From Vibrio rumoiensis 1S-45 (GTDB taxonomy: Bacteria; Pseudomonadota; Gammaproteobacteria; Enterobacterales; Vibrionaceae): a stretch of DNA of 64,000 bases. The translations under genes were made by a program, and so were the position numbers. The stretch covers positions 1 through 64,000 of the forward strand of contig NZ_AJYK02000082.1 in the NCBI RefSeq assembly GCF_000286955.2, written 5' to 3'. The notes under the pieces were generated by a model. That model ran no database searches and was not told the origin of the DNA. It saw only the letters and a program-made list of their open reading frames with translations. Shown piece after piece: positions 26,714 to 37,075 of the stretch (position 1 is its first letter; each line of letters starts with the position of its first letter).

Positions 26714-27043
26714 CTAGTCTTTTTTGTTAATACTGATCATTGAGCCAGACTTACATTTGAACATGTAGTAACGGCTGCTTTCGTTAAACTGACCTAAGCC
26801 ACCACCAGAACAATAAGAAGCATTAAGATCTTGCATGGTGTCTAATGTTTTTGCGTTGTCCATAGCAAACTTAGAACCATCGGCACAAACGATACGTACT
26901 TTCCCATCATCACTGGTTGAGAAGATCTTCACATCAGTGTTGCACAGTTGGAAAGAGGCATCTAAGTAGTTGTCTTCTTGAGTTGGAGATGAACAGCCTG
27001 CTAACGTGATAACGAGCAATCCAGCTAGTCCTAAATATTTCAT
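26714..27043 (-). CDS. Small lipoprotein, unknown function
   Basis: A lipoprotein of 109 residues from the chosen start, with lipobox LAGC (Cys17) and Ser at +2. ATG 27043 is preferred because AGGAAG lies 7 bases upstream; ATGs at 27049 and 27064 are also in frame. The mature part carries four Cys (LCNTD, IVCADG, SYCSGG, FKCKSG), suggesting two disulfides and a compact secreted fold. No family recognised. The stop TAG falls in a CTAG of a GAAACTCGAAACTAG-type repeat. It is convergent with glyA. Confidence 0.75.
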   Translation of the reverse strand: MKYLGLAGLLVITLAGCSSPTQEDNYLDASFQLCNTDVKIFSTSDDGKVRIVCADGSKFAMDNAKTLDTMQDLNASYCSGGGLGQFNESSRYYMFKCKSGSMISINKKD

Positions 27044-27393
27044 AGTCATACTTCCTATATTCATCCGCTGACATTACCGGATTCAAATTGATGTGACTGT
27101 AATTGATGATCACAGAATTCTGCTTTAAGTGTAACCTTATCGCCAACTTCGCTCAACTTTCACGTGAAAATTATTCAGGCGGCTCTAAGATTAACCATGA
27201 TTATTTCTCACGAATCTGTTCCAGTTATCTGTAAGTAAGCCGATTTAAAGCGATGTGATTGAATCACGAGTAGGGTTGTCGCTTACGTTCAGTATTTCGG
27301 ATAAACTAACCTGATACTAATAAAGCTAAGCTTATATACTTCCAGTGAGAAGGGTATAAACAAAAAATAATAACTCATACTGAGGGAGAGAGC
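27044..27393. other. Spacer upstream of nrdR
   Basis: About 350 bp between divergent genes. It contains the 13-base palindrome GTGATTGAATCAC near 27255, of unknown meaning. No gene or clear promoter was identified. Confidence 0.45.
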
Positions 27394-27843
27394 ATGCACT
27401 GCCCATTTTGTTCTGAAAATGATACCAAAGTGATTGATTCACGATTAGTTGCAGATGGTCACCAAGTGCGCCGTCGTCGCCAATGTTTAGCGTGTAGCGA
27501 GCGATTCACTACTTTTGAAAGTGCAGAATTAGTGATGCCTAAAGTGATTAAATCTAATGGTAATCGTGAACCTTTTGATGAAGATAAAATGATCGGTGGT
27601 TTGCAACGTTCTCTCGAAAAACGTCCAGTCAGTGCTGATGCTATCGAACTTGCTATCAGCCATATTAAATCTCAATTACGAGCAACCGGTGAGCGTGAAG
27701 TTCCCAGTGCGATGATTGGTAACTTGGTGATGGAACAATTGAAGACTCTCGATAAAGTGGCGTACATTCGTTTTGCTTCGGTGTATCGCAGTTTTGAAGA
27801 TATTCGTGAATTTGGTGAAGAAATTGCCCGCTTAGAAGATTAA
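27394..27843 (+). CDS. nrdR: Transcriptional repressor NrdR
   Basis: Nucleotide-sensing repressor of ribonucleotide reductase genes. The N-terminal zinc ribbon MHCPFC...CLAC with [17 protein letters not shown] is followed by an ATP-cone ([28 protein letters not shown]). Length 149 is standard. It starts the rib cluster, 62 bp before ribD, an arrangement common in gammaproteobacteria. Confidence 0.97.
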   Translation: MHCPFCSENDTKVIDSRLVADGHQVRRRRQCLACSERFTTFESAELVMPKVIKSNGNREPFDEDKMIGGLQRSLEKRPVSADAIELAISHIKSQLRATGEREVPSAMIGNLVMEQLKTLDKVAYIRFASVYRSFEDIREFGEEIARLED

Positions 27844-27905
27844 TAGACAATGAATCTTATTGAAAGCACGTTCAATTTTTAGCATTCACTTATTTAGGAT
27901 CTCTT

Positions 27906-29063
27906 ATGACATTCTCAGATGTTGATCACCAAATGATGTCCGTGGCGATTAATCTGGCTAAACAAGGCATCTATACTACAGCGCCAAATCCTAATGTCGG
28001 TTGTGTTATCGTTCGTGGCGAAAGTATTGTTGGCAAAGGCGCGCATTTAAAAGCTGGCGAGCCTCATGCAGAAGTGCATGCTTTACGTCAAGCAGTAGAC
28101 TTATCAGAAGGGGCAACAGCTTACGTTACCCTAGAGCCTTGCTCTCATTATGGAAGAACACCACCTTGCGCTGAAGCTTTAATAAAAGCCAAGGTAAGCC
28201 GTGTGGTTTGTGCAATGCAAGATCCTAACCCTCAAGTAGCGGGGCGAGGTATTGCAATGCTACGAGAAGCAGGAATACGCGTTGATGTCGGTTTGTTAGA
28301 AGCTGATGCGCACGCATTAAACCCAGGCTTTATTAAGCGAATGAAAACCGGTATGCCGTATGTCCAATTGAAATTGGCAGCCAGTTTAGATGGCAAAACC
28401 GCATTAGCAAATGGTGATAGTAAGTGGATTACCAGTCCTCAAGCTCGCCAAGACGTTCAAGCTTTTCGTGCAAAATCTGGAGCAATATTATCAACGGCTA
28501 AAACGGTGTTGGATGATAATGCTTCGCTCAATGTTCGTTGGTCTGATTTTCCCCAATCATTAGCGCAAACTTATGCTGAAAGTAACGTTCGTCAGCCGGT
28601 AAGGGTGATCTTAAATCGAAGTAATCGCTTAGAAGCCACTTTGCAGAATGGCGAAATCAATTTAATTGATTCATCGGGTGATATTTTGTTGGTTAATGCA
28701 CCAAGTAAAGAAACTAATCTAAGCCAACTTACTCGCCACACTTGTATTACTCAAACTCAAGCCCCATTAAATCAAGAACAGCAATTTGATTTACCTAGGT
28801 TATTAAAGCAACTCGCCGATGAGCATAATATCAACCATATTTGGGTTGAAGCCGGCGCAACGTTAGCAACCAGTTTTATTGAACAAGGTTTAGTGGATGA
28901 GCTTATTGTGTATTTAGCGCCTAAACTGATGGGAACTGATGGTCGAGGGTTAACTCAAATAGCGGGATTAACCTCAATGAAAGATACCATTGATTTAAAC
29001 ATTACTGACTTGAGAATGGTCGGTAATGATATTCGCCTTACCGCTAAAATAGTGACGAAATAA
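27906..29063 (+). CDS. ribD: Bifunctional riboflavin deaminase/reductase RibD
   Basis: Second and third steps of riboflavin synthesis: deamination of the pyrimidine and NADPH reduction of the ribosyl side chain. The N-terminal cytidine-deaminase-like domain has zinc ligands HAEVHAL and PCSHYGRTPPC (about 54 and 77-87); the reductase domain starts near 145 (YVQLKLAASLDGKTAL) and includes GDSKWITSPQARQDVQ. A length of 385 is normal. ribC follows 10 bp later. Confidence 0.97.
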   Translation: MTFSDVDHQMMSVAINLAKQGIYTTAPNPNVGCVIVRGESIVGKGAHLKAGEPHAEVHALRQAVDLSEGATAYVTLEPCSHYGRTPPCAEALIKAKVSRVVCAMQDPNPQVAGRGIAMLREAGIRVDVGLLEADAHALNPGFIKRMKTGMPYVQLKLAASLDGKTALANGDSKWITSPQARQDVQAFRAKSGAILSTAKTVLDDNASLNVRWSDFPQSLAQTYAESNVRQPVRVILNRSNRLEATLQNGEINLIDSSGDILLVNAPSKETNLSQLTRHTCITQTQAPLNQEQQFDLPRLLKQLADEHNINHIWVEAGATLATSFIEQGLVDELIVYLAPKLMGTDGRGLTQIAGLTSMKDTIDLNITDLRMVGNDIRLTAKIVTK

Positions 29064-29073
29064 AAGAGAAATT

Positions 29074-29733
29074 ATGTTTACAGGTATTGTGGAAGCCGTC
29101 GGTACGATCACGGCAATTATCCCTAAAGGGGAAGATGTGACAGTGACAGTTGATGCAGGCAAGCTCGATATGTCGGATGTTCAATTAGGTGACAGTATTG
29201 CCACCAATGGTGTGTGCTTAACGGTGGTAAAGTTTGATCAGCGCAGCTATAGCGCAGATTTATCGCTCGAAACCCTAAAGCGTACCGGGTTCACCCAATA
29301 TCAAGTGGGCGATCATGTGAATCTAGAGAAAGCGATGTTGCCTTCAACTCGCTTTGGTGGACACATTGTTTCTGGTCACGTTGATGAAGTCGGCACCATC
29401 ATTGAGCGTCAACCCGTTGGCCGTGCAATGGAATACTGGGTACAAGTTCCAAGTCATTTGTCTCGCTATATTGCTGAAAAAGGCTCAATAACCATTGATG
29501 GCATTAGCCTGACGGTTAATGATGTGCGTAAAGACAGTTTCAAAATCACCATTGTTCCGCATACATCGCAAGAAACGACAGTAAGCAGTTTTGTGGTTGG
29601 GCATAAAGTGAATTTAGAAGTGGATGTGATTGCACGTTATCTAGAGCGTTTAATTACAGGGCAAGCTGAAGATGCTGCGACGCCAGAATCACGAATCACC
29701 ATGGATTTATTGCAGAAAAATGGTTTTGCATAA
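29074..29733 (+). CDS. ribC: Riboflavin synthase (alpha subunit)
   Basis: Dismutates two lumazines to riboflavin. Two homologous lumazine-binding domains are seen; the protein starts [12 protein letters not shown] and repeats [14 protein letters not shown] in the second half. NGVCLTV and DGISLTVN are the paired ligand-binding motifs. Length 219. Some annotation systems call the gene ribE. Confidence 0.96.
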   Translation: MFTGIVEAVGTITAIIPKGEDVTVTVDAGKLDMSDVQLGDSIATNGVCLTVVKFDQRSYSADLSLETLKRTGFTQYQVGDHVNLEKAMLPSTRFGGHIVSGHVDEVGTIIERQPVGRAMEYWVQVPSHLSRYIAEKGSITIDGISLTVNDVRKDSFKITIVPHTSQETTVSSFVVGHKVNLEVDVIARYLERLITGQAEDAATPESRITMDLLQKNGFA

Positions 29734-29803
29734 AATTGCGATAAACATATCAAGGTAAATGCTGTCACGTACTTGCAAGATCAAATTATAGGTAGGAATT
29801 ATC

Positions 29804-30916
29804 ATGGCAATCAGTAGCTCAAAAGAAATTATTGAAGATATTCGTTTAGGCAAAATGGTCATTCTTATGGATGATGAAGATCGTGAAAATGAAGGCGATC
29901 TGATCATGGCAGCGGAACATATTACGCCAGAAGCGGTAAACTTTATGGCAATGTATGGTCGTGGATTGATTTGCTTAACGCTTACTAAAGAGCGTTGCCA
30001 AAATTTAGGCCTACCACCAATGGTGCAAGATAATACGGCGGAATACAGCACCAATTTTACGGTTTCGATTGAAGCGGCTAAAGGGGTAACCACTGGAATT
30101 TCAGCGGCAGATCGCGCGGTTACCGTACAAGCTGCGGTGGCTAAAAATGCTAAAGCTTCTGATTTGGTTCAACCTGGTCACATCTTCCCACTCGCCGCAC
30201 AAGAAGGCGGGGTATTAACACGAGCTGGGCATACTGAAGCAGGTTGTGATTTGGCGCGTCTTGCTGGGTTAGAACCGGCTTCTGTGATTGTTGAAATCTT
30301 AAATGATGATGGATCTATGGCGCGTCGCCCAGATTTAGAAGTGTTTGCAGAAAAACACGGGGTCAAACTTGGCACTATTGCCGATTTAATTGAATACCGT
30401 AATAACACTGAAACCACGATTGAACGTGTCGCTGAATGCAAATTGCCTACTGAGTTTGGTGAATTTGAACTCGTGACTTACCGCGACACGATTGATAATC
30501 AAATTCATTATGCATTGTGTAAAGCGTCCGCTAAGAAAAATGATGCACCGTTAGTACGTGTTCATTTACAAGATACCTTTACCGATTTATTACACTCCAA
30601 TCGTACCGCTGATCGTAGCTGGACATTAGATGGCGCGATGAAACGAATTGGTCAAGATGGCGGTGTGCTTGTTATTTTAGGTAATGATGAAACACCTGAG
30701 TCTATCCTTCATAAAGTGAAAACCTTTGAGCAGCAAGATAATGCGGCCGCGCCTGTGATGGCGAAAAAGCAAGGCACCTCACGCCGCGTTGGTGTGGGTT
30801 CTCAAATCTTAGCTGATTTAGGTGTGAAAGACATGCGCTTGTTGTCATCATCGGATAAACGTTATCACGCACTTTCAGGCTTTGGCTTGAATGTTGTAGA
30901 TTATGTAACGAAGTAA
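29804..30916 (+). CDS. ribBA: DHBP synthase fused to degenerate GTP cyclohydrolase II domain
   Basis: Residues 1-200 are an intact 3,4-dihydroxy-2-butanone-4-phosphate synthase ([17 protein letters not shown] acidic motif; [22 protein letters not shown]). The C-terminal half has the GTP cyclohydrolase II fold by alignment to its ends ([13 protein letters not shown] ... [26 protein letters not shown]), but the zinc Cys cluster and the RCDC motif are gone, so GCH II activity is not expected. Such RibB-X fusions are known in Vibrio and Pseudomonas; a separate ribA must be elsewhere. An AGGAATT site precedes the ATG. Its stop directly abuts a 138-bp palindromic repeat. Confidence 0.93.
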   Translation: MAISSSKEIIEDIRLGKMVILMDDEDRENEGDLIMAAEHITPEAVNFMAMYGRGLICLTLTKERCQNLGLPPMVQDNTAEYSTNFTVSIEAAKGVTTGISAADRAVTVQAAVAKNAKASDLVQPGHIFPLAAQEGGVLTRAGHTEAGCDLARLAGLEPASVIVEILNDDGSMARRPDLEVFAEKHGVKLGTIADLIEYRNNTETTIERVAECKLPTEFGEFELVTYRDTIDNQIHYALCKASAKKNDAPLVRVHLQDTFTDLLHSNRTADRSWTLDGAMKRIGQDGGVLVILGNDETPESILHKVKTFEQQDNAAAPVMAKKQGTSRRVGVGSQILADLGVKDMRLLSSSDKRYHALSGFGLNVVDYVTK

Positions 30917-31054
30917 ATTCCAAATGAAGAGTCCCTAGTTTCGGGTTAATAGTAGGTGAGTGAAGGCTGGAATAATGCCTTTATTTCATTGGATTGGTTA
31001 GATGTTTTTCTCTGTCTAGAAGCAAAGCGCAACTAGGAACTCGATACTTGGAAT
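30917..31054. repeat. 138-bp palindromic element in rib operon
   Basis: Ends ATTCCAA and TTGGAAT; just inside lie GAGTCCCTAGTT and AACTAGGAACTC, complementary at 11 of 12. Aligned in register, the 24-base arms match at about 18 positions. The right half contains copy 2 of the CTAG/GCGC family (31010-31042). The element begins right after the ribBA stop. Size and shape are MITE-like, but no target-site duplication was confirmed. Confidence 0.65.
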
Positions 31055-31135
31055 AATTACTCATAGATATTGCTCACAAATTTGTGATAGAATCCGCCGA
31101 TTCTCACTCTACAGAAAATAGTTAAAGGATAACTC

Positions 31136-31603
31136 ATGAACGTAATTGAAGGTTCTTTTGCCACACCGAATGCAAAAATTGCTATCGTTATTTCTCGTTT
31201 TAATAGTTTTATAAACGAAAGCCTGCTTTCTGGCGCGATTGATACTTTAAAACGTCATGGTCAAGTTACTGATGACAACATTACTGTTGTTCGTTGCCCT
31301 GGCGCAGTTGAATTACCTCTTGTTGCACAACGTGTAGCAAAAACAGGTAAATACGACGCTATCATTGCTTTGGGTACGGTTATCCGTGGTGGTACACCAC
31401 ACTTTGATTATGTATGCAGTGAGTGTAATAAAGGTCTCGCTCAAGTGTCTTTGGAATATTCTCTTCCAGTCGCATTTGGTGTATTGACTGTTGATACGAT
31501 TGATCAAGCGATTGAACGCGCTGGCACCAAGGCTGGTAATAAAGGGCAAGAAGCTGCTCTTAGCGCACTTGAAATGATCAACGTTCTAAATGAAATTCAT
31601 TAA
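31136..31603 (+). CDS. ribH: 6,7-dimethyl-8-ribityllumazine synthase
   Basis: Condenses the RibD product (after dephosphorylation) with DHBP to lumazine; forms icosahedral or pentameric shells. Motifs: [28 protein letters not shown], and [14 protein letters not shown] with the catalytic His. Length 155. It is followed by nusB after 21 bp. Confidence 0.97.
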   Translation: MNVIEGSFATPNAKIAIVISRFNSFINESLLSGAIDTLKRHGQVTDDNITVVRCPGAVELPLVAQRVAKTGKYDAIIALGTVIRGGTPHFDYVCSECNKGLAQVSLEYSLPVAFGVLTVDTIDQAIERAGTKAGNKGQEAALSALEMINVLNEIH

Positions 31604-31624
31604 TTTTTTGCAATCTAATTCCTA

Positions 31625-32092
31625 ATGGGGGCTCGCGTGAAACCAGCCGCACGTCGTAATGCACGTCAATTTGCACTACAAGCAATATACTCTTGGCAGG
31701 TCACTAAAGAAAATGTGGCCACAATTGAACATCAATTTCTAACAGGTGGTAAGTATGATGAAGAAGAAAATCATGCTTTAGAACCAAGCCTAAAAGCACC
31801 AGAAACTGATGTGGCTTATTTCCAAGACTTATTGTCTGGTGTTGTGAATACCAACATGGAATTAGACAGTAAGTTGCGTCCTTACCTATCTCGTCCAATG
31901 CAAGATCTGGATATGATGGAATTGGCTCTACTTCGTCTTGCTATGTACGAAATGACCAAACGTGATGATGTACCTTATAAAGTGGTGATCAACGAAGCGA
32001 TTGAACTTGCAAAAGTATTCGCCGCCGAAGATAGCCATAAGTTCATTAATGGTGTGCTTGATAAAGCCGCACCTCACGTTCGTAAAAAATAA
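31625..32092 (+). CDS. nusB: Transcription antitermination factor NusB
   Basis: Binds boxA RNA with NusE (S10) for rRNA antitermination. All-helical protein of 155 residues with [20 protein letters not shown] at the start and [25 protein letters not shown](A)[14 protein letters not shown] at the end. The start [11 protein letters not shown] is the usual Vibrio form. Confidence 0.96.
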   Translation: MGARVKPAARRNARQFALQAIYSWQVTKENVATIEHQFLTGGKYDEEENHALEPSLKAPETDVAYFQDLLSGVVNTNMELDSKLRPYLSRPMQDLDMMELALLRLAMYEMTKRDDVPYKVVINEAIELAKVFAAEDSHKFINGVLDKAAPHVRKK

Positions 32093-32108
32093 TATTTATT
32101 TTATGTAT

Positions 32109-32139
32109 TAAAAGGTCAGCCATGTGCTGGCCTTTTTTG
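32109..32139 (+). terminator. Terminator after nusB
   Basis: AAAAGGTCAGC-CATGT-GCTGGCCTTTTTT hairpin with T-run; partial readthrough into thiL is plausible. Confidence 0.85.
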
Positions 32140-32187
32140 TATACTATTTCCTACTCTAAATCTGCTTCTTACTAACAGCGATACCTT

Positions 32188-33192
32188 ATGTCTGGTGAAT
32201 TTAATCTTATCGATAAATACTTTGCGGCTCGCCAGTCAAACCGCGATGACGTCCAACTATCACTCGGTGATGATTGTGCTTTGTTAACGGTACCTCAAGG
32301 CTATCAACTCGCGGTCAGTACCGATACGGTGGTGCTAGGGACTCATTTTCTTAGTGATGCTGATCCTGCAGACGTTGCTTACAAAGCATTGATGTCGAAC
32401 ATCAGTGATTTGGCGGCGATGGGCGCTACCCCGGCTTGGCTTTCTATGGCGATCTCTATGCCAGAACCAAATGAAGATTGGTTGGCACCATTTTGTGATA
32501 GCCTATTTGCATTAGCCGACGAGCATAACTTGCAGCTGATTGGTGGGGATACTACCAAAGGCCCCTTAACCATTAGTTTTACTATTCAAGGCTTTGTCCC
32601 TCAAGGTAAGGCGTTGATGCGCAGTGGCGCCCAAGTTGGTGATTGGATCTATGTCAGCGGCGCATTGGGCGATAGCCATGCTGGCTTGGAAGTGATTTTG
32701 GATAAGAGCAAAGCGGAAAAACCGTTTGCAAAGCACCTTGTTCGTCAGCATTTTAGAGCGCAATCGCGAATTGATTTTGCCCAATCATTACTTGGCATCG
32801 CATCAAGCTGCATTGATATTTCTGATGGTTTAATTTCTGATATCAAACACATCCTTAAAGCGTCACGAGTGAATGCCAAGGTTCATATTGATAAACTTCC
32901 GGTGTCTGATGAGTTAATTGCATTTTATGGCAATAGCACTCAAGCTCGCAATACAGCGTTAATGAGCGGTGAAGAATACGAATTGTGCTTTACCATACCT
33001 CAAAAACATAAAGCGATGTTTGATGAACTTATGGCTGGCAGCGACACCAAAGCGCATTGTATTGGTCAAATTGTTTCGCGTGATGATATCGAAGATACAT
33101 CGGCTTCTTTTATTCAATTCTTGCGTAACGACACGCCTATTTCTAATGAAGAAAAAGCGTCGATACAGCAAGGGTTTGATCATTTTAATTAA
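32188..33192 (+). CDS. thiL: Thiamine-monophosphate kinase
   Basis: Makes thiamine pyrophosphate from thiamine phosphate. PurM/AIR-synthase-like ATPase: SLGDDCALL, VSTDTVVLGTHF, NISDLAAMGATP (Asp ligands), GGDTTKGPLTISFT and DISDGLISDI. Length 334 is typical. pgpA follows 29 bp later. Confidence 0.96.
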   Translation: MSGEFNLIDKYFAARQSNRDDVQLSLGDDCALLTVPQGYQLAVSTDTVVLGTHFLSDADPADVAYKALMSNISDLAAMGATPAWLSMAISMPEPNEDWLAPFCDSLFALADEHNLQLIGGDTTKGPLTISFTIQGFVPQGKALMRSGAQVGDWIYVSGALGDSHAGLEVILDKSKAEKPFAKHLVRQHFRAQSRIDFAQSLLGIASSCIDISDGLISDIKHILKASRVNAKVHIDKLPVSDELIAFYGNSTQARNTALMSGEEYELCFTIPQKHKAMFDELMAGSDTKAHCIGQIVSRDDIEDTSASFIQFLRNDTPISNEEKASIQQGFDHFN

Positions 33193-33221
33193 TTCTACTT
33201 TTATAAGATAAAGGCACCAAC

Positions 33222-33737
33222 ATGTCGAACCAACCCGGAACGGACGATCCCCGCTCTCGCATTAAACTCTCAAATCCTTGGCATTTATTAGCGGTGGGTT
33301 TTGGTAGCGGATTATCAAAAATTGTTCCTGGCACTATGGGCACATTAGCCTCTCTGCCTTTTTACCTACTTTTAGTACAATTACCTGTTGTGCCTTATTG
33401 TATCGTGGTGGTGTTTGCCGCTATTTTAGGGATAACCATTTGCCAAAAAACCTCGGATGATATGCAAGTTCACGATCATGGCGCAATTGTCTGGGATGAA
33501 TTTGTTGGCTTTTGGATCACCATGAGCGTAGTGCCTATGATGGGCCTTCCTATATACGATTGGCAGATTATTGCCATTGGTTTTGTACTTTTCCGTATTT
33601 TTGACATGGTCAAACCGTGGCCGATCAGTTTATTGGATCGTCATGTACATGGCGGTTTTGGCATCATGATTGATGATGTCCTCGCAGGAATATTTGCCGC
33701 TATCAGCTTATGGCTGGTGGTGATGTACTGGTTTTAA
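33222..33737 (+). CDS. pgpA: Phosphatidylglycerophosphatase A
   Basis: Inner-membrane phosphatase removing phosphate from phosphatidylglycerophosphate. PgpA motifs GFGSGLSKIVPGTMGTLASLP and VWDEFVGFWI, then RIFDMVKPWPISLLDR and MIDDVLAGIFAA are intact, with about four helices. Length 171. The thiL-pgpA order is conserved in gammaproteobacteria. Confidence 0.96.
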   Translation: MSNQPGTDDPRSRIKLSNPWHLLAVGFGSGLSKIVPGTMGTLASLPFYLLLVQLPVVPYCIVVVFAAILGITICQKTSDDMQVHDHGAIVWDEFVGFWITMSVVPMMGLPIYDWQIIAIGFVLFRIFDMVKPWPISLLDRHVHGGFGIMIDDVLAGIFAAISLWLVVMYWF

Positions 33738-33750
33738 TTAGCAGGAATTT

Positions 33751-34101
33751 ATGATGTCTAAGAAAGTGTATTGTGTAGCTCAGTTTCAACCAAAAGAAGG
33801 GAAACTGGATGAGTTATTTGCGGTTTTACAAGCTCTAGAGCCTAATACGTTACGTGAAGATGGCTGTTTGCAATACGTAGTCACTCGCCATCGCCCAAGC
33901 CCGTTTGCAGGCGGTGAAAGCTACCCAATTGCTTTCCATGAAATTTGGGCAAGCAATGAAGCCTTTGAAGCCCATTGTCAACGCAAAGAAATTGGTGACT
34001 TCTTCCAACAGCAGTGTATTGAAGAAGCTGGGCTAGTGGAAAAATCGAATGTCGCAGTTTATACCGATGAACCGAGTGATTTTGATGCGCCGAAGTTTTA
34101 G
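33751..34101 (+). CDS. ABM-domain putative quinol monooxygenase
   Basis: A 116-residue dimeric alpha/beta-barrel-type protein of the antibiotic biosynthesis monooxygenase family: VYCVAQFQPKEGKLDELFAVLQAL, REDGCLQYVV, FHEIWASNEAFEAHCQ. Relatives (YgiN type) oxidise quinols; substrate is unknown here. It is 13 bp after pgpA and probably its last co-transcribed gene. Either of two adjacent ATGs may start it. Confidence 0.82.
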   Translation: MMSKKVYCVAQFQPKEGKLDELFAVLQALEPNTLREDGCLQYVVTRHRPSPFAGGESYPIAFHEIWASNEAFEAHCQRKEIGDFFQQQCIEEAGLVEKSNVAVYTDEPSDFDAPKF

Positions 34102-34130
34102 GGTTTTATAAATTAACAACGTATAAAATG

Positions 34131-34160
34131 CAAAAAGGACGAGCGATCGTCCTTTTTTAG
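34131..34160. terminator. Bidirectional terminator, ABM/dxs
   Basis: AAAAAGGACGA-GCGA-TCGTCCTTTTTT: perfect arms with A- and T-runs on the two sides. Confidence 0.92.
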
Positions 34161-34181
34161 TGCTTTAAATTTCTGAGGCAG

Positions 34182-36074
34182 TTAATCCAAATAAGCAGTT
34201 ATCTGTTTCTCAATACCTGCTGCATCTAAGCCCAGTTCTGCATACAACTCTTCTTGGGTGCCTTGGTGAACAAACTTATCAGGCAAGCCCAGTTGCAATA
34301 CGGGTTTGATTTGTTTGCGTTGCATCAGTAGTTCAATCACGCCAGAGCCTGCACCGCCAGCGATGACGTTCTCTTCTAATGTCACTAACACATCATGTTC
34401 AGCAGCTAGCTTAAGAACGAGTTCTTCATCTAGCGGTTTTACAAAGCGCATGTCGGCAACCGTTGCGTCGAACGCTTCAGCGGCTTTAAGCGCTTCTGGT
34501 AGGAAAGTGCCAAAAGACAGAATGGCGACTTTTTGGCTTTCAGTGTTTTGGCTGTCAATATCTAGAGCTTCTCGCACTGTGCGGCCTTTACCGATTTCCA
34601 GTGCAAGCATGTCTTTTTCTATTTCAACGCCACAACCAGAACCACGAGGATAACGTACCGCACTTGGGCCTTGATGTTGATGGCCAGTGTAGAGCATTTG
34701 GCGGCATTCATTTTCATCACTTGGTGCCATGATCACCATGTTAGGAATGCAGCGCATAAAGCTTAAATCGAACGCACCTTGGTGGGTTTGACCATCTGCG
34801 CCCACAAGACCTGCGCGATCAATCGCAAACATGACTGGTAAGTTCATGATCGCAACATCGTGGATGAGCTGATCGTAACCACGCTGCAAGAAGGTGGAGT
34901 AAATCGCCACAATAGGGTGTTGACCGGCAATTGCCATCCCTGAGGCTAATGTCACAGCATGCTGTTCTGCAATCGCGACATCAAAGTATTGCTCAGGGAA
35001 TTCTTTTGAAAAACGCACCATCCCAGAGCCTTCACGCATGGCTGGGGTAATCGCCATTAGTTTAGGATCTTGAGCGGCCATATCACAAAGGAAGTCGCCA
35101 AAGATTTTGGAGAAAGTAGGTTTACCGCCACTGCTTTTCGGTAATGAGCTTTCTTGCGGATCGAACTTAGGCACGCCGTGATAGCCAATTGGATCTTTTT
35201 CTGCAGGCTCATAGCCTTTGCCTTTTTTGGTCATGACATGCAAGAACTGTGGCCCTTTTAAGCCGCGCATGTTCTTTAAGGTTTTGACCAACTCTTTCAC
35301 ATCGTGACCATCCACAGGGCCGATGTAATTAAAACCTAATTCTTCAAACATAGTGCCCGGAACCACCATGCCTTTTAAATGTTCTTCGGTGCGTCGTACC
35401 AACTCTTTAATGGGCGGCACGTTAGACAGAACTTTTTTGCCACCTTCACGAATAGAAGTGTAGAAGTTGCCTGTTAACAATTGTGCTAAGTGGTTGTTTA
35501 ATGCGCCCACATTTTCAGAGATCGACATTTCGTTATCATTTAAAATAACCAACATATCTGAATGCACGTCACCGGCGTGGTTCATTGCTTCAAATGCCAT
35601 GCCTGCAGTAATCGCGCCATCGCCAATTACACTTACGACTTTGCGGTCTTTGCCTTCTTTTTGCGCGCTAATCGCCATGCCTAATGCAGCACTGATTGAA
35701 GTCGAAGAATGCCCAACTGAAAGCGTGTCGTATTCACTTTCATCACGCCAAGGGAATGGGTGTAAGCCATCTTTCTGGCGGATGGTTGGCATACGCTCAC
35801 GGCGACCGGTTAAGATTTTATGAGGGTAAGCTTGGTGGCCAACATCCCAGACTAATTGGTCGAAAGGGGTGTTATAGACATAATGCAGCGCGACAGTAAG
35901 TTCGACGGTTCCTAATCCAGATGCTAAGTGCCCACTAGACTGGCTGACTGAATTAAGCAAATAGGTACGAAGTTCATCACACAAAGGCAATAAACTTTCT
36001 TTAGGCAGTAGTCGTAACTCATCTGGTGTATTGGCCAGAGCGAGTGTTGGATATTTTGAGATATCAAGAGTCAT
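34182..36074 (-). CDS. dxs: 1-deoxy-D-xylulose-5-phosphate synthase
   Basis: First enzyme of the MEP isoprenoid pathway; condenses pyruvate and glyceraldehyde-3-phosphate using thiamine diphosphate. The TPP motif is [18 protein letters not shown]...NDNEMSIS, with [19 protein letters not shown] at the start and [20 protein letters not shown] in the pyrimidine domain. Length 630 is standard. It is the last gene of xseB-ispA-dxs. The 115-bp gap from ispA holds a repeat element. Confidence 0.97.
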   Translation of the reverse strand: MTLDISKYPTLALANTPDELRLLPKESLLPLCDELRTYLLNSVSQSSGHLASGLGTVELTVALHYVYNTPFDQLVWDVGHQAYPHKILTGRRERMPTIRQKDGLHPFPWRDESEYDTLSVGHSSTSISAALGMAISAQKEGKDRKVVSVIGDGAITAGMAFEAMNHAGDVHSDMLVILNDNEMSISENVGALNNHLAQLLTGNFYTSIREGGKKVLSNVPPIKELVRRTEEHLKGMVVPGTMFEELGFNYIGPVDGHDVKELVKTLKNMRGLKGPQFLHVMTKKGKGYEPAEKDPIGYHGVPKFDPQESSLPKSSGGKPTFSKIFGDFLCDMAAQDPKLMAITPAMREGSGMVRFSKEFPEQYFDVAIAEQHAVTLASGMAIAGQHPIVAIYSTFLQRGYDQLIHDVAIMNLPVMFAIDRAGLVGADGQTHQGAFDLSFMRCIPNMVIMAPSDENECRQMLYTGHQHQGPSAVRYPRGSGCGVEIEKDMLALEIGKGRTVREALDIDSQNTESQKVAILSFGTFLPEALKAAEAFDATVADMRFVKPLDEELVLKLAAEHDVLVTLEENVIAGGAGSGVIELLMQRKQIKPVLQLGLPDKFVHQGTQEELYAELGLDAAGIEKQITAYLD

Positions 36075-36108
36075 AAATAATTAGCGCTTATTATGTTTAT
36101 TCTTATTT

Positions 36109-36186
36109 ATACCTAAAGTAATTGAAAGTTGCAGTGGGGCGAATGAACGCTGTAAATAAAGCTGCACCTTCAAGTAAAAATGGTAT
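36109..36186. repeat. 78-bp inverted-repeat element, dispersed family
   Basis: Left arm starts ATACCTAAAGTAATTGAAAG and reaches GTTGCAG; right arm is CTGCACCTTCAAGT through AATGGTAT. The arms are imperfect inverse copies, and the right arm resembles the right half of the element at 7365-7404. It lies between ispA and dxs and may attenuate dxs expression. Confidence 0.65.
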
Positions 36187-36189
36187 CTA

Positions 36190-37074
36190 TTAATGGCTGC
36201 GCTCGACGGCATATCGGGCGAACTCTTCAAGTGACTGTGTATTGTAAGGGATCGCTTCCAAAGCTTGCAGTGCTTCTTGTAGCAAGCTTTGCGCTTTTTC
36301 CATTGCACCTTCTAATCCTAGCAGAGCTGGGTAGGTACTTTTATTTAAATTTTGATCTGAGCCCTGCGGTTTACCTAGAGTCTCGGTATCACTGATGATA
36401 TCAAGGATGTCATCTTGAACTTGAAACGCTAAACCCACTGCGTCGGCGTAACGATCAAGGTGAGATAGAACCTCTACGCCTTTTTCTCCAGCGCATAATG
36501 CACCCATACGGATAGCGCATTTAATTAAAGCACCGGTTTTATTACGGTGAATTTCTTCTAATTCTTCTAGACTCACTAAACGGTTTTCAGCTTCTAAATC
36601 CAGTGACTGCCCCATGCACATACCAAGAGCACCAGATGCACTGGCTAACTCTTTAATGAGCGCGATACGGTAAGGTTCACTGATATTAGAAAGAGAACCT
36701 TCCGCCAAAATCGTAAAGGCTAAAGTTTGCAGTGCGTCACCGGTTAAGATGGCGGTTGCTTCATCGTATTCAATATGGCAAGTGGCTTTGCCACGGCGCA
36801 GCTCATCATCGTCCATGGCTGGCAAGTCGTCATGAATTAATGAATAAGCATGAATGCATTCAATGGCTGAAGCTGGTGTATCCAACTCGCTGAGTTCAAG
36901 CCCAAAAAGCTCACCTGTGATGTACACCAAATAAGGGCGTGCACGTTTGCCACCTAGCAATAACCCATAACGCATGGCTTGAGTAAGGGTTTGCTCTTGA
37001 TGTGGAATACGGTCCAACCACAGATTTAATTGTTGGTTGTTTCTATCTTGATAGCTCGCCAGAGATATGGTCAT
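36190..37074 (-). CDS. ispA: Farnesyl diphosphate synthase
   Basis: Makes FPP from IPP and DMAPP/GPP. Both Asp-rich motifs are intact: DDLPAMDDDELRRG and QDDILD. GGKRARPYLVY holds the IPP-binding Lys/Arg. Length 294. It starts one base after the xseB stop, so the genes are coupled. Confidence 0.97.
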   Translation of the reverse strand: MTISLASYQDRNNQQLNLWLDRIPHQEQTLTQAMRYGLLLGGKRARPYLVYITGELFGLELSELDTPASAIECIHAYSLIHDDLPAMDDDELRRGKATCHIEYDEATAILTGDALQTLAFTILAEGSLSNISEPYRIALIKELASASGALGMCMGQSLDLEAENRLVSLEELEEIHRNKTGALIKCAIRMGALCAGEKGVEVLSHLDRYADAVGLAFQVQDDILDIISDTETLGKPQGSDQNLNKSTYPALLGLEGAMEKAQSLLQEALQALEAIPYNTQSLEEFARYAVERSH

Positions 37075-37075
37075 A

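Noticed and set aside
30917..31054. Insertion sequence or transposase remnant
   Set aside because: No coding capacity for a transposase and no confirmed target duplication; described as a palindromic repeat only.
27844..31135. FMN riboswitch in the rib cluster
   Set aside because: None of the spacers is long enough with the conserved RFN blocks; the 220-bp ribBA-ribH gap is explained mostly by the palindromic repeat.
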